Shown piece by piece: positions 45,853 to 53,450 of a DNA stretch of 64,000 bases (position 1 is the first letter of the stretch; each line of letters starts with the position of its first letter). The stretch is from contig NZ_SOZE01000005.1 of assembly GCF_004519315.1 (NCBI RefSeq), forward strand, positions 111,190 through 175,189. The letters are read 5' to 3'. A program made the position numbers and the translations under genes. The notes under the pieces were generated by a model. The model was not told the DNA's origin, searched no databases, and saw only the letters and a list, made by a program, of their open reading frames with translations. This DNA comes from Mucilaginibacter psychrotolerans. Its GTDB lineage: Bacteria > Bacteroidota > Bacteroidia > Sphingobacteriales > Sphingobacteriaceae.

Positions 45853-46926
45853 TTATGCTTTCTTCAAGGTTTGCTTCCGCAGCAAATTGATCACCACGTA
45901 AGCCCCGACCATAGCCGGGAAAAACAACAGGAACGAGCGTTGAAGCAAGGTAAATATAGGCAACAAGGTAGCCGGAATAATGGTACCGAACAGCTTGGAT
46001 ATCAGCACCTCGGCAAAGCCGCTGCCACCCGGGCTGGGCGCAAAATAAATACCGAACTGGATAATCACCTGGAAAGCGATCACCTGCACCAGGTTGGCAT
46101 TTACACCCAGGCCCATCAATATAACCCATTGCAGGCAATATTTATTGAGGTATAAAAGCGTAGTTATCAGCAAACTTAAGGGGAACAAAAACGGATGCTG
46201 GCGTATGATAACGCTGCAGGTTTGCTGGTATTTGCTGATACTGGCAAACGAGTGCTCTGCCCAATGGCTTAGTTTCTCTTTACGTTTCGGGAACACCTTT
46301 GAGAGACCATTCGCGATTTTTTTGATAATCATCCCAACCCAAAGCGGTTTCCAGAAAGCCAGGATAAAGGCCGCCAGGAACAGCAGGAAGAAGGTAAAGC
46401 CAAACTTAAGCATCTGCGGAACAAAGCTGCTAACACTGCTGGTATCCATGAGCATAATAGCCACAAAACCAGCCAGCGGCATAAATATCAGCGTGGCACC
46501 CAGGTTAATGAGGCTGATGGCAAAGGAATCTATAAAACTAACGCCATTGCTGGTGTACACGAATATTTGGGCCGGGCCCGCACCCCCGTGGGCCGGCGTA
46601 ACCGCCCCCATAAACATATTGGCCACGTTTGCCCTAAAACTTACCCAGTGCGAAACGGAAGGTGCCAGTTTACGCACATAGATATGATTTCGCCAGCTGC
46701 CCAATTGCAGATCTACAAACAGCATCACAAAACAAATGGCGATATACTTATAGGAGATATGCTGAAGTGCCTTTACGGTATCACCGGTATTGTTGTAAAA
46801 GAATATGCCGGCAATGGTAATAACGGTTATCAACGCGAACCAAAGGGCTCCTTTAATGATAACGTTTTTGTTGAATACCTTATTTATCTCCTGCTTATCT
46901 TCCTTAATCGCTTCCTGATCAGTCAT
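45853..46926 (-). CDS. Flippase-like integral membrane protein (UPF0104/LPG synthase TM region)
   Basis: A 357-residue multi-pass protein of the lysylphosphatidylglycerol-synthase membrane-domain superfamily (TIGR00374-like). About eight helices are visible. Family landmarks: LGSWRNHIYVRKLAPSVSHWVSFRANVANMFMGAVTPAHGGAGPAQIFVYTSNGVSF, with the Gly-rich P-A-H-G-G-A-G-P turn, and YFAPSPGGSGFAEVLISKLFG close to the end (positions given in outline). The first 22 residues are charged and cytoplasmic. Relatives move or flip lipid-linked substrates. It starts 29 bp after the phosphodiesterase stop, so the two form an operon. Substrate not known. Confidence 0.82.
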   Translation of the reverse strand: MTDQEAIKEDKQEINKVFNKNVIIKGALWFALITVITIAGIFFYNNTGDTVKALQHISYKYIAICFVMLFVDLQLGSWRNHIYVRKLAPSVSHWVSFRANVANMFMGAVTPAHGGAGPAQIFVYTSNGVSFIDSFAISLINLGATLIFMPLAGFVAIMLMDTSSVSSFVPQMLKFGFTFFLLFLAAFILAFWKPLWVGMIIKKIANGLSKVFPKRKEKLSHWAEHSFASISKYQQTCSVIIRQHPFLFPLSLLITTLLYLNKYCLQWVILMGLGVNANLVQVIAFQVIIQFGIYFAPSPGGSGFAEVLISKLFGTIIPATLLPIFTLLQRSFLLFFPAMVGAYVVINLLRKQTLKKA

Positions 46927-46955
46927 TTGTATAGGCTAATTTTCTCTCTTTGAAA

Positions 46956-48374
46956 TTAAAACAATGGTTCGCCTTCAGATTTTTCGGGCGTGATGCCTTT
47001 CCATTTCAGAATGGTATCGAACAGGTCGGCGGTACGTGCGGGTTTGGTGCCCCAACCCTTTTGGTTATAAATCATCGGTACATGGATGTGCTGGCGATGC
47101 AGCGAACCATGCGATCCCACGTGCTCGGGGTATTCCCAAAAATCGCGCAAATCGTAACCCACTGTGGCGCTTATCACAATATCTCCGGCCCTGCGGCTTT
47201 GGAATAATTGATATATCTGGAATATAGCGTCCGGGTAATCCGTTTCGAAGGTTGCTTCCAAAATGGCGCGATGGCCCGTCGCTTCAACCTTGCCGCCATA
47301 CTTCAGTACATCTGTAGTTATCGGCTCGTAGGTGAATACATCGTTTCTAACCGATATTTTGGCCTTGCCATTACGATTATGAGTGATGAACGTCTGCTCG
47401 TCGTCGCCGCGGTAAATGGCAAAATCTACAGCGTCTTCTTTGATCAGTTTCTCCAGGCGTTCGCTGCCCATTATCTTTACTATTTCGGCTTCGCGCAGCA
47501 CGTGGTCGCCCTCATGATCCAACAGGTGTATGCTACCGAAGGAGTTTCCCGATATCATTACTGCCGATTTGGGCTTGCGTCGCCAGATAACCGGGTAATA
47601 AACAGATTTAAGACCGTTGTTGGTCATCCAGTCGCCCAGATCTAGGTGTTTAGTCGTTGGCGTAAGGCCATGGTCGGATGTCATCACAAAGAGGGTATCG
47701 TCCCACCAGCCTTTGCTTTCGAGTTTAGCGCGAACAGTACCCAGGCTTCGGTCTACAATACGATAAGCCTCTATGGTGCGCTCATCGCGGATGTGGTGAT
47801 AGTGCGAATCCCAGTCAACGCTGGGGAAAACCGCGAAGAGGAAATCAAAATCCTTGCCGCTCTCCAGCATCTCCATAATGCGGGCGTGGCCCTGCAAATC
47901 TACCGGGTGGTGTATTTGTTTAAAATGTGCCTTGGTGTACAGCATACCCTTGCCTTTTTTGCCCAGATCGTATTCATCGGGCACATTGCGGGTTATCATA
48001 TTGTACATGTTGTACGATTCGCCCATTAACTCGAACAGTGTGGGTTTATCAGGATGCATATCCGTATTGAACCAGGCAGCCTCTGGTCCGCAATAGCTGC
48101 GCATGGCATTCTTGTTCCAACGGGTGCGTTTGAATTCTTTTTTGTCGAACCAGCGGATGCCGGTAATATCCTGCGTGCCGGGGAAATGGCCGGTTAAAAA
48201 CGGGAGGTACGCCGGACCGGTAGTACTTGGGAAACAGGTAGTGGCTTTTCGGTAAGTGCCTTCGTCTATTATCCTTTTTATATTGGGGAGTATTCCCTGC
48301 GCTAACAGTTCGGGGAGTACTTCACTATGGGCGCCGTCTACCAGATAAAACAGCACTCTTTTTTTACTTTGCAT
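46956..48374 (-). CDS. Type I phosphodiesterase/alkaline phosphatase superfamily protein
   Basis: A 472-residue metal-dependent phosphodiesterase or phosphatase. From ATG 48374, VLFYLVDGAHSEVLPELL carries the first metal Asp, and KATTCFPSTTGPAYLPFLTGHFPG the Thr nucleophile of the S/T-T-G-P motif. FPSVDWDSHYHHIRDE has the Asp and His ligands, and LFVMTSDHGLTPT the D-H pair. WEYPEHVGSHGSLHRQHIHVPMIY contains the last His ligand. No signal peptide is seen, so the enzyme is cytoplasmic or peripheral. With the flippase-like gene 29 bp downstream it may process a lipid-linked phosphate. An upstream TTG adds only three residues. A palindrome and promoter precede it. Confidence 0.85.
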   Translation of the reverse strand: MQSKKRVLFYLVDGAHSEVLPELLAQGILPNIKRIIDEGTYRKATTCFPSTTGPAYLPFLTGHFPGTQDITGIRWFDKKEFKRTRWNKNAMRSYCGPEAAWFNTDMHPDKPTLFELMGESYNMYNMITRNVPDEYDLGKKGKGMLYTKAHFKQIHHPVDLQGHARIMEMLESGKDFDFLFAVFPSVDWDSHYHHIRDERTIEAYRIVDRSLGTVRAKLESKGWWDDTLFVMTSDHGLTPTTKHLDLGDWMTNNGLKSVYYPVIWRRKPKSAVMISGNSFGSIHLLDHEGDHVLREAEIVKIMGSERLEKLIKEDAVDFAIYRGDDEQTFITHNRNGKAKISVRNDVFTYEPITTDVLKYGGKVEATGHRAILEATFETDYPDAIFQIYQLFQSRRAGDIVISATVGYDLRDFWEYPEHVGSHGSLHRQHIHVPMIYNQKGWGTKPARTADLFDTILKWKGITPEKSEGEPLF

Positions 48375-48403
48375 TAAAATCAATTATGTTAACAACCATC
48401 AAC

Positions 48404-48442
48404 ATTGACTAAATGCAGTTTTTAGTCAATTGCGCAAAGGTA
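48404..48442 (-). promoter_or_regulatory. Promoter with palindromic operator candidate for the phosphodiesterase/flippase pair
   Basis: Minus-strand TACCTTTG at 48435-48442 fits the -7 consensus TAnnTTTG and would start transcription near 48429, 55 nt before the ATG at 48374. Directly at the start site lies a perfect 10-bp inverted repeat: ATTGACTAAA at 48404-48413 and TTTAGTCAAT at 48421-48430, with a 7-bp centre. A dimeric repressor bound there would cover +1, or the RNA could form a hairpin in the leader. Confidence 0.5.
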
Positions 48443-48550
48443 ATTTAATTTAACAACAGTAAAATGCAGTATTAACAATGTAACTGATAAATAACCATTG
48501 CATGCTGATAATTTTTTGTTAAAATTGCGATTGTTTAGAATCATTATTGA

Positions 48551-49105
48551 TTGAAGCGACTGGTTGCCATATTGCTCATCAGCATCCACCTGTTCAACGC
48601 CGGCGGGTATATGCTGGTGCAACAATACCAGGTTTACCGCACAGATAAGCGTATGAACGAACTTATCAGCCAAAACCTGTACAATCCAAACGCGCTGATA
48701 GAAGTAAAGATTGCCCAGCACCTCCCCGGCATAACCGAAACCTGGGGCGACTATAAAAACATCGACGGGCAGGTACAACTCAAAAACGCCTGCTACAACT
48801 ACGTAAAGCTAAAGGTAACCCGCGATACGCTTTACCTGATGGTGATACAGAACTACGAAAAAACCAAACTGATAGGCAAAAACATCATCTACGCCAAACA
48901 GATAAACGATATCCCCCAAGGCAATAAAGACCATGATGCCTCTATAAAGAAAGGCGGACTTGATGGGAAATACAGCCTCCCGGTACTTACTTACCAGTTT
49001 GCATCATTTAAGGATATCGCGCCTTTAACCATTAAGCCTGTGCAAAACGGCTTAATCCATCCATTTATCCCAGTAGCAGGCCAACCACCCGAGTATTTGG
49101 CTTAA
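48551..49105 (+). CDS. Small exported protein of unknown function, TTG start
   Basis: A 184-residue protein. The frame begins with TTG at 48551 directly after a TGA codon, and the sequence from there (KRLVAILLISIHLFNAGGYMLVQQ) is a signal peptide or N-terminal anchor, so TTG is most likely the start; the next Met (residue 21) would lose it. The rest is soluble and polar, with NPNALIEVKIAQHLPGITETWGDYKNIDGQVQLKN and a strand-rich middle, then a Pro/His-rich end (VQNGLIHPFIPVAGQPPEYLA). 101 bp ahead of a TonB-dependent receptor on the same strand. The family is unknown; a partner role in metal or siderophore uptake is suggested by its position only. Confidence 0.7.
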   Translation: MKRLVAILLISIHLFNAGGYMLVQQYQVYRTDKRMNELISQNLYNPNALIEVKIAQHLPGITETWGDYKNIDGQVQLKNACYNYVKLKVTRDTLYLMVIQNYEKTKLIGKNIIYAKQINDIPQGNKDHDASIKKGGLDGKYSLPVLTYQFASFKDIAPLTIKPVQNGLIHPFIPVAGQPPEYLA

Positions 49106-49206
49106 ATCCCCCATTTAAAGCAGCTATTTAACATGCCTGCGCACCATGTTGCGGCAGGTGGCTGCTATTATACTATTTATTCAAATTTTTCATCAACGAA
49201 TTACAC

Positions 49207-51384
49207 ATGAAACATTTATTTATCATGTTGCTGTTGACCGTTTTTATGGGCGGCGCAGCACAGGCACAACAAAAAACCGCCATAGACACCGTAAAGCTCG
49301 ATAGCGTTATTATTAAAGAGGGCCGCAGCAAAAACCTGCCCGACCAAAGCGGCACTTACCTTTTCTCGGGCAAAAAAACCAACGTAATATACGCCGACCC
49401 GGGCAAGGCGAACCTATCGGGCAATGTGGCGCGTACTTTATTTGCGCAGGTGCCGGGCATCAATGTTTGGGAAATGGATGGCGCGGGTTTGCAGCTTAAT
49501 ATTGGCACCCGCGGTACCGATATGCACCGCTCTATAGAAACCAATATCCGCCAAAACGGATACAATACCAACTCGGATGTATTCGGCTATCCAGAAAATC
49601 ATTACAACATGCCTTTCCAGGCTATTGGCGAGGTGCAGTATGTGCGTGGTTCGGCAGCCCTGCAATTTGGCGACCAGTTTGGCGGGATGGTTAACTTTAA
49701 AATAAAAGAACCCGATACCACCAAAACCTTCGGGCTGGAGAGCGAGCAAACCATTGGCGCTAACCGCTTTTTCAATACCTATAACGCCATTGGCGGCAAA
49801 GTGGTCAAAATTAGCTATTACGCTTACTTCGATGCCCGCAACGGCGATGGCTGGCGACCGAATTCCAAGTTCAATTACCATGCGTTTTATGCACACATCA
49901 AATACCAGTTCAACAGCAAAGGAAGCCTGGCGTTCGAGTTCTCCCGGTCTGATTATGTGCAGCAGATTGCCGGTGGCTTAACTGATGCCCAGTTTGCCCT
50001 TACCAGCCGCCAGTCGAACCGTTCGCGTAACTTCTTCAACCCGGTTATCAATATCCCGGCATTACTGTTCAACTATAATTTCAGCAAACACACCAAACTA
50101 GAGGTTACCTCACATATGCTTGCGGGCCAGCGCAACAGCGTACAATTTATTGCCACGCCAAACGTAAGCGATACGGTAAACACCGCCCTTAAAACGTATA
50201 ACCCCCGCCAGGTAGACCGCGACTATTACAAAAGCTTCACTACCGAGGCGCGCCTGGCTACCAGCTACCTTTTAGGTGGCCACGTGAGTACGTTAAGCAC
50301 AGGCGTGCGCTATTCTAATACCCTTACCAAACGCCTTCAAAAAGGTGTAGGCACAACCGCATCTGATTTTGATTTGAGCCTGGTGAAAGATTACGGTGTA
50401 GATACCCACCTGAAAACCGATAATTACGCCGCCTTTGTAGAGAACCTTTTCCGCATTAGCAAAAGGCTCTCTTTTACGCCGGGTGCCAGGTTAGAAGTGA
50501 TCAAATCTAACCTAACCGGCCTGGTGAATAACCGTAACACGCCTATCGATTTCCGGCAGAGCCGCAACTTCCCGCTGTTTGGCGCGGGGCTGCAATACCA
50601 GGTGAGCAACAGCAGCCAGTTATATGGCAACGTTTCGCAGGCTTACCGCCCTTACTTATATGCAGCAGTAGTGCCCGCCGACCAACATACCATTGTGGAC
50701 CAAAATATTAAGGATAGCCGCGGGTACGACATCGATCTTGGCTATCGCGGCCGGATTGTGCAAGTATTTACGTTTGATGTAAACGCCTTTTACGTAAAAT
50801 ATAACAACCGGGCCGGCACCCTCACCATAACCGATAACGCCAACGTAAAACACCTGTATTTAACCAACATAGGCAATGCAATATCTAAAGGCCTCGAGGC
50901 TTATACCGAGCTATCTTTGCTACGCGGATTCAACCTGCAATCGGGCACCGATATCATGTTGTTTAATACCCTGGCTTACACGCATGCCAGGTACGTTACG
51001 GGTGCTATCAATGTTTCGGGCGTAAACAACAGCCTGGTGGGCAATCAAATAGAGGGTACGCCAACCTGGACTAACCGCACCGGCCTAACCTTCCTCAGCG
51101 GAGCGGTAACCAGCACGGTATTGTTTAGCTACGTGGGCAAAAACTTCAGCGATGCCAATAACACCGCCTTTAACCCAACAGGTGCCAGCGGCGTGGTACC
51201 GGCCTATCATTTAATAGATTGGAGTTTCAATTACAATTTTCTTAAAAATTACCACGTAAACTTCCATATAAACAACCTGCTCAACGAGAAGTACTTCACC
51301 CGCAGGATAAACATGTACCCCGGCCCCGGCATCCTGCCAGGCGATGGCAGGTCGTTCAATGTGGGATTGGGGGTAAAGATATAG
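49207..51384 (+). CDS. TonB-dependent outer-membrane receptor (FecA-like, iron/siderophore type)
   Basis: A 725-residue outer-membrane transporter. Signal peptide MKHLFIMLLLTVFMGGAAQAQ. There is no SusC-type carboxypeptidase-like domain; after TVKLDSVIIKEGRSKN, the likely TonB box region, the plug follows (NVARTLFAQVPGINVWEMDGAGLQLNIGTRGTD; ANYVRGSAALQFGDQFGGMVNFKIKEP seen in part). The barrel runs to the end FHINNLLNEKYFTRRINMYPGPGILPGDGRSFNVGLGVKI, the usual TonB_dep_Rec finish. Among families it is closest to ferric dicitrate/siderophore receptors, but the ligand is not proven. ATG 49207; two hairpins, one a terminator, follow. Confidence 0.9.
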   Translation: MKHLFIMLLLTVFMGGAAQAQQKTAIDTVKLDSVIIKEGRSKNLPDQSGTYLFSGKKTNVIYADPGKANLSGNVARTLFAQVPGINVWEMDGAGLQLNIGTRGTDMHRSIETNIRQNGYNTNSDVFGYPENHYNMPFQAIGEVQYVRGSAALQFGDQFGGMVNFKIKEPDTTKTFGLESEQTIGANRFFNTYNAIGGKVVKISYYAYFDARNGDGWRPNSKFNYHAFYAHIKYQFNSKGSLAFEFSRSDYVQQIAGGLTDAQFALTSRQSNRSRNFFNPVINIPALLFNYNFSKHTKLEVTSHMLAGQRNSVQFIATPNVSDTVNTALKTYNPRQVDRDYYKSFTTEARLATSYLLGGHVSTLSTGVRYSNTLTKRLQKGVGTTASDFDLSLVKDYGVDTHLKTDNYAAFVENLFRISKRLSFTPGARLEVIKSNLTGLVNNRNTPIDFRQSRNFPLFGAGLQYQVSNSSQLYGNVSQAYRPYLYAAVVPADQHTIVDQNIKDSRGYDIDLGYRGRIVQVFTFDVNAFYVKYNNRAGTLTITDNANVKHLYLTNIGNAISKGLEAYTELSLLRGFNLQSGTDIMLFNTLAYTHARYVTGAINVSGVNNSLVGNQIEGTPTWTNRTGLTFLSGAVTSTVLFSYVGKNFSDANNTAFNPTGASGVVPAYHLIDWSFNYNFLKNYHVNFHINNLLNEKYFTRRINMYPGPGILPGDGRSFNVGLGVKI

Positions 51385-51398
51385 GCGCTAGCCCCCGG

Positions 51399-51418
51399 CC
51401 TCCGCTGATTAGCGGAGG
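51399..51418 (+). other. 8-bp hairpin after the receptor gene
   Basis: Perfect GC-rich inverted repeat CCTCCGCT/AGCGGAGG with a 4-nt loop, 15 bp beyond the stop of the receptor gene. It has no T-tract itself and lies just ahead of the terminator at 51434. It may stabilise the 3' end of the transcript. Confidence 0.6.
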
Positions 51419-51433
51419 AGCCATTGAAATGCA

Positions 51434-51466
51434 AAAAGCCCGTCTGAATTTTTCAGATGGGTTTTT
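51434..51466 (+). terminator. Rho-independent terminator after the TonB receptor gene
   Basis: 12-bp stem (51436-51447 with 51453-51464, two G-T pairs) with a 5-nt loop, and a T-run finishing the second arm. Both strands carry A/T tracts at the ends, so it may act in both directions. It separates the receptor from the toxin-antitoxin genes. Confidence 0.85.
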
Positions 51467-51495
51467 CTATGAATTAAATTCCGCATGATATTTGT

Positions 51496-51503
51496 TATAT
51501 TTG
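51496..51503 (+). promoter_or_regulatory. Candidate -7 element of the toxin-antitoxin operon
   Basis: TATATTTG is an exact TAnnTTTG match, 24 bp before the antitoxin ATG at 51528, predicting a short leader of about 18 nt. A near copy (GATATTTG, 51487-51494) directly precedes it. No clear -33 TTTG is seen at the usual distance. Confidence 0.45.
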
Positions 51504-51527
51504 TTATGAACTTTAAAAGAGAATATC

Positions 51528-51746
51528 ATGACAACGCTAACTATTAGCATCCCTGACGACAGTTCAGATATCATATCTGATATAACCTCGTTGGTAAAAA
51601 ATGCAGGTGGAGAAATATCGATTTCTTCTGATGAGGGATTAAGTGAGCAAGAAATGGACTTACTAAAATCCTCTTATAAAGAGGCCTTGCTAATTAAGGA
51701 TGGCAAACTAAAAGGCATCCCGGCATCCGAATTGTGGAATGACTAA
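51528..51746 (+). CDS. Type II antitoxin, partner of the RelE-type toxin
   Basis: A 72-residue acidic protein, MTTLTISIPDDSSDIISDITSLVKNAGGEISISS followed by EQEMDLLKSSYKEALLIKDGKLKGIPASELWND. The first strand TLTISIP could form a ribbon-type dimer for DNA binding and the charged C-terminal helix would wrap the toxin, as in RelB/Phd-type antitoxins. The stop overlaps the toxin start by 8 bp (ATGACTAA), the classic arrangement. Autoregulation through the promoter at 51496 is expected from the family, not seen directly. Confidence 0.8.
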   Translation: MTTLTISIPDDSSDIISDITSLVKNAGGEISISSDEGLSEQEMDLLKSSYKEALLIKDGKLKGIPASELWND

Positions 51747-52098
51747 TACCGTAATTGTTTCGCATTCTTTTAAGCGGGAAGTGAAGCCTTTAGCCAAAAA
51801 GTATCATACCCTTAAAGATTCTGTAGATAAACTAATAAACGATTTGATTGAAAATCCTTATCTAGGAGAGTCTTACGGAAAAAACATTTACAAAGTACGG
51901 CTGGCAGACCCGAGTAAAGGGAAAGGCAAGAGTGGCGGTTTCAGGGTGATGTATTACCATCTGAATATTTCAGAAGATGGAATAGACGTTTTGTTAATGA
52001 CGATTTTTAACAAATCGGAAATGTCAACAATTAAAAAAGCAGAAGCAGACAAGATTTTAAAGGACGTGTTATCAGAACATAAAAGAGAAAACAATTAA
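51739..52098 (+). CDS. Type II toxin, RelE/ParE superfamily
   Basis: A 119-residue basic protein of the RelE/ParE fold. VIVSHSFKREVKPLAKKYHTLKDSVDKLINDLIENP is the first strand and two helices. IYKVRLADPSKGKGKSGGFRVMYYHLN gives the sheet with the positively charged K-x-R and G-G-F-R-V-M-Y-Y stretch, typical of RelE-type mRNA interferases; VLLMTIFNKSEMSTIKKAEADKIL closes it. The R-V-M-Y-Y segment could supply the Arg and Tyr needed for ribosome-dependent cleavage. It lies in a short operon after the antitoxin, with overlapping start, in an AT-rich part between a terminator and a response-regulator gene. Confidence 0.85.
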   Translation: MTNTVIVSHSFKREVKPLAKKYHTLKDSVDKLINDLIENPYLGESYGKNIYKVRLADPSKGKGKSGGFRVMYYHLNISEDGIDVLLMTIFNKSEMSTIKKAEADKILKDVLSEHKRENN

Positions 52099-52175
52099 GG
52101 CACTTAATTAGGTAATATTGTGTCTTTTTGAGTTTTGTGTCAGGAGTTCTTCCTGCTGATTCTATGCCCTAGCTG

Positions 52176-52541
52176 TTAAGCATATTTCTTCACTACCGCA
52201 GCCAAATCATTCAAATCAAACGGTTTTTTGAGGTAACCATCTGCAAGGCCGGCTTCGGCAACTTCTGCAATATTGCTTACGGCTGATACGATAATTACCG
52301 GTATATGGCTGGTTGCAGGGTCGTTTTTTAAGCCCCTGCTTATTTGCTGCCCGTTGGCATCGCTGCTCCAATCGGTAAGCCAGTTATCCAGCAGGATAAC
52401 ATCGGGGGCGTGTTCGTTTAGCTGCTTCAGTATACGGGCATTATCAGACGATACCACCACGTAACCTTCGTCTTCCAAGGCAAGCGTAACGGCATCCCTT
52501 ATATCCTTATCATCCTCAATAACTAAAACTTTCTTAGCCAT
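52176..52541 (-). CDS. Single-domain response regulator (CheY-like receiver)
   Basis: A 121-residue receiver domain without output domain. KKVLVIEDDKDIRDAVTLAL has the acidic pair that binds Mg; VILLDNWLTDWSSDANG the phospho-acceptor Asp; VIIVSAVSN the switch Ser/Thr; and GYLKKPFDLNDL the conserved Lys-Pro. No kinase gene is next to it, so it is an orphan. Like others in this phylum it may be phosphorylated by a hybrid kinase elsewhere and interact with a protein target. ATG at 52541. Confidence 0.92.
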   Translation of the reverse strand: MAKKVLVIEDDKDIRDAVTLALEDEGYVVVSSDNARILKQLNEHAPDVILLDNWLTDWSSDANGQQISRGLKNDPATSHIPVIIVSAVSNIAEVAEAGLADGYLKKPFDLNDLAAVVKKYA

Positions 52542-52788
52542 AATCTTAACCCTGTAATAATGTTAATTTCGCAGGCTCGCATTCAACGCCCTGGTATATT
52601 TAACAATAGCGCACATAATTTGTTTATTACGACAGGAAAAAAAACCGTTGATTTTAATGATTACGTTGATTCCGCTGATGATGTCCTCCGGGAATTTAGA
52701 ATTGACTTACAGGGTCGCGAACAAACAGCCACCGCATCCTACAAAAACACGGCTAACCGTAAACTGCCCACTGCAAACTGCCAACTAC

Positions 52789-53373
52789 TTATCCGGCAAT
52801 CCCATCCAAATTGAAGCAGTTGCGGCAACGGGGTTCGTAACTTTCTTTTTCGCCTAGCAGTACCTGGCTTTCATCGGGTACCAGGCGGTATGAGTTTAGC
52901 GCAGGGCTGCCGCATTTTACGCATACGGCATGTAGTTTGGTTACTGATTCGGCCATAGCCATGAGTTCGGGCATCGAGCCAAAGGGGCGGCCCTTAAAAT
53001 CCATATCCAAACCGGCTACTATCACGCGTACGCCGCTATTGGCCAGCTTGCTTACTACGTGCGGCAGATCGTCATCAAAAAATTGCGCTTCATCAATACC
53101 AACCACCTGTACATGCGCTGCAAGTGGTAATATGGCTGATGCATTGTCGACAGCCTTAGATGGGATAGAGTTGAGGTTATGCGATACCAGGGCGCTTTTG
53201 TCATAACGGGTATCGGCCACGGGACTAAAGATTTCTACATGCACTTTGGCAATACGGGCACGGTTTACCCGCCTGATAAGTTCTTCGGTTTTGCCCGAAA
53301 ACATCGACCCGCAAATTACCTCTATACTCCCGCCTACCTCGTTACGCCGCCTGAAAACTTCCTCTATATACAA
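52789..53373 (-). CDS. tdk: Thymidine kinase, non-ATG start
   Basis: A 194-residue type II thymidine kinase that makes dTMP from salvaged thymidine. The P-loop G22-S-M-F-S-G-K-T29 is followed by ELIRRVNRARIAKVHVEIFSP, the DEAQFF Walker B-like strand (VVGIDEAQFFDDDL), and GLDMDFKGRPFGSMPELMAMAE, the lasso segment. The zinc site has CVKCGSPA and a later CRNC. No ATG exists in frame before the P-loop Met; the frame opens at a stop 51 bp further upstream. TTG at 53373 gives MYIEEVFRRRNEVGGSIEVICG, the best start. Divergent from the acidic coiled-protein gene. Confidence 0.93.
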   Translation of the reverse strand: MYIEEVFRRRNEVGGSIEVICGSMFSGKTEELIRRVNRARIAKVHVEIFSPVADTRYDKSALVSHNLNSIPSKAVDNASAILPLAAHVQVVGIDEAQFFDDDLPHVVSKLANSGVRVIVAGLDMDFKGRPFGSMPELMAMAESVTKLHAVCVKCGSPALNSYRLVPDESQVLLGEKESYEPRCRNCFNLDGIAG

Positions 53374-53450
53374 ATCGCAAAACTTTTGTGAGGGGCTAAT
53401 ATCAGAATTTTATCCTATTTTTGATTAGCATTTTTCCTAACATAATAGCA

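Noticed and set aside
45715..46155. Plus-strand frame of 146 codons reaching out of an intergenic gap
   Set aside because: Most of it is antisense to the flippase-like gene; the intergenic part shows no codon bias or motif.
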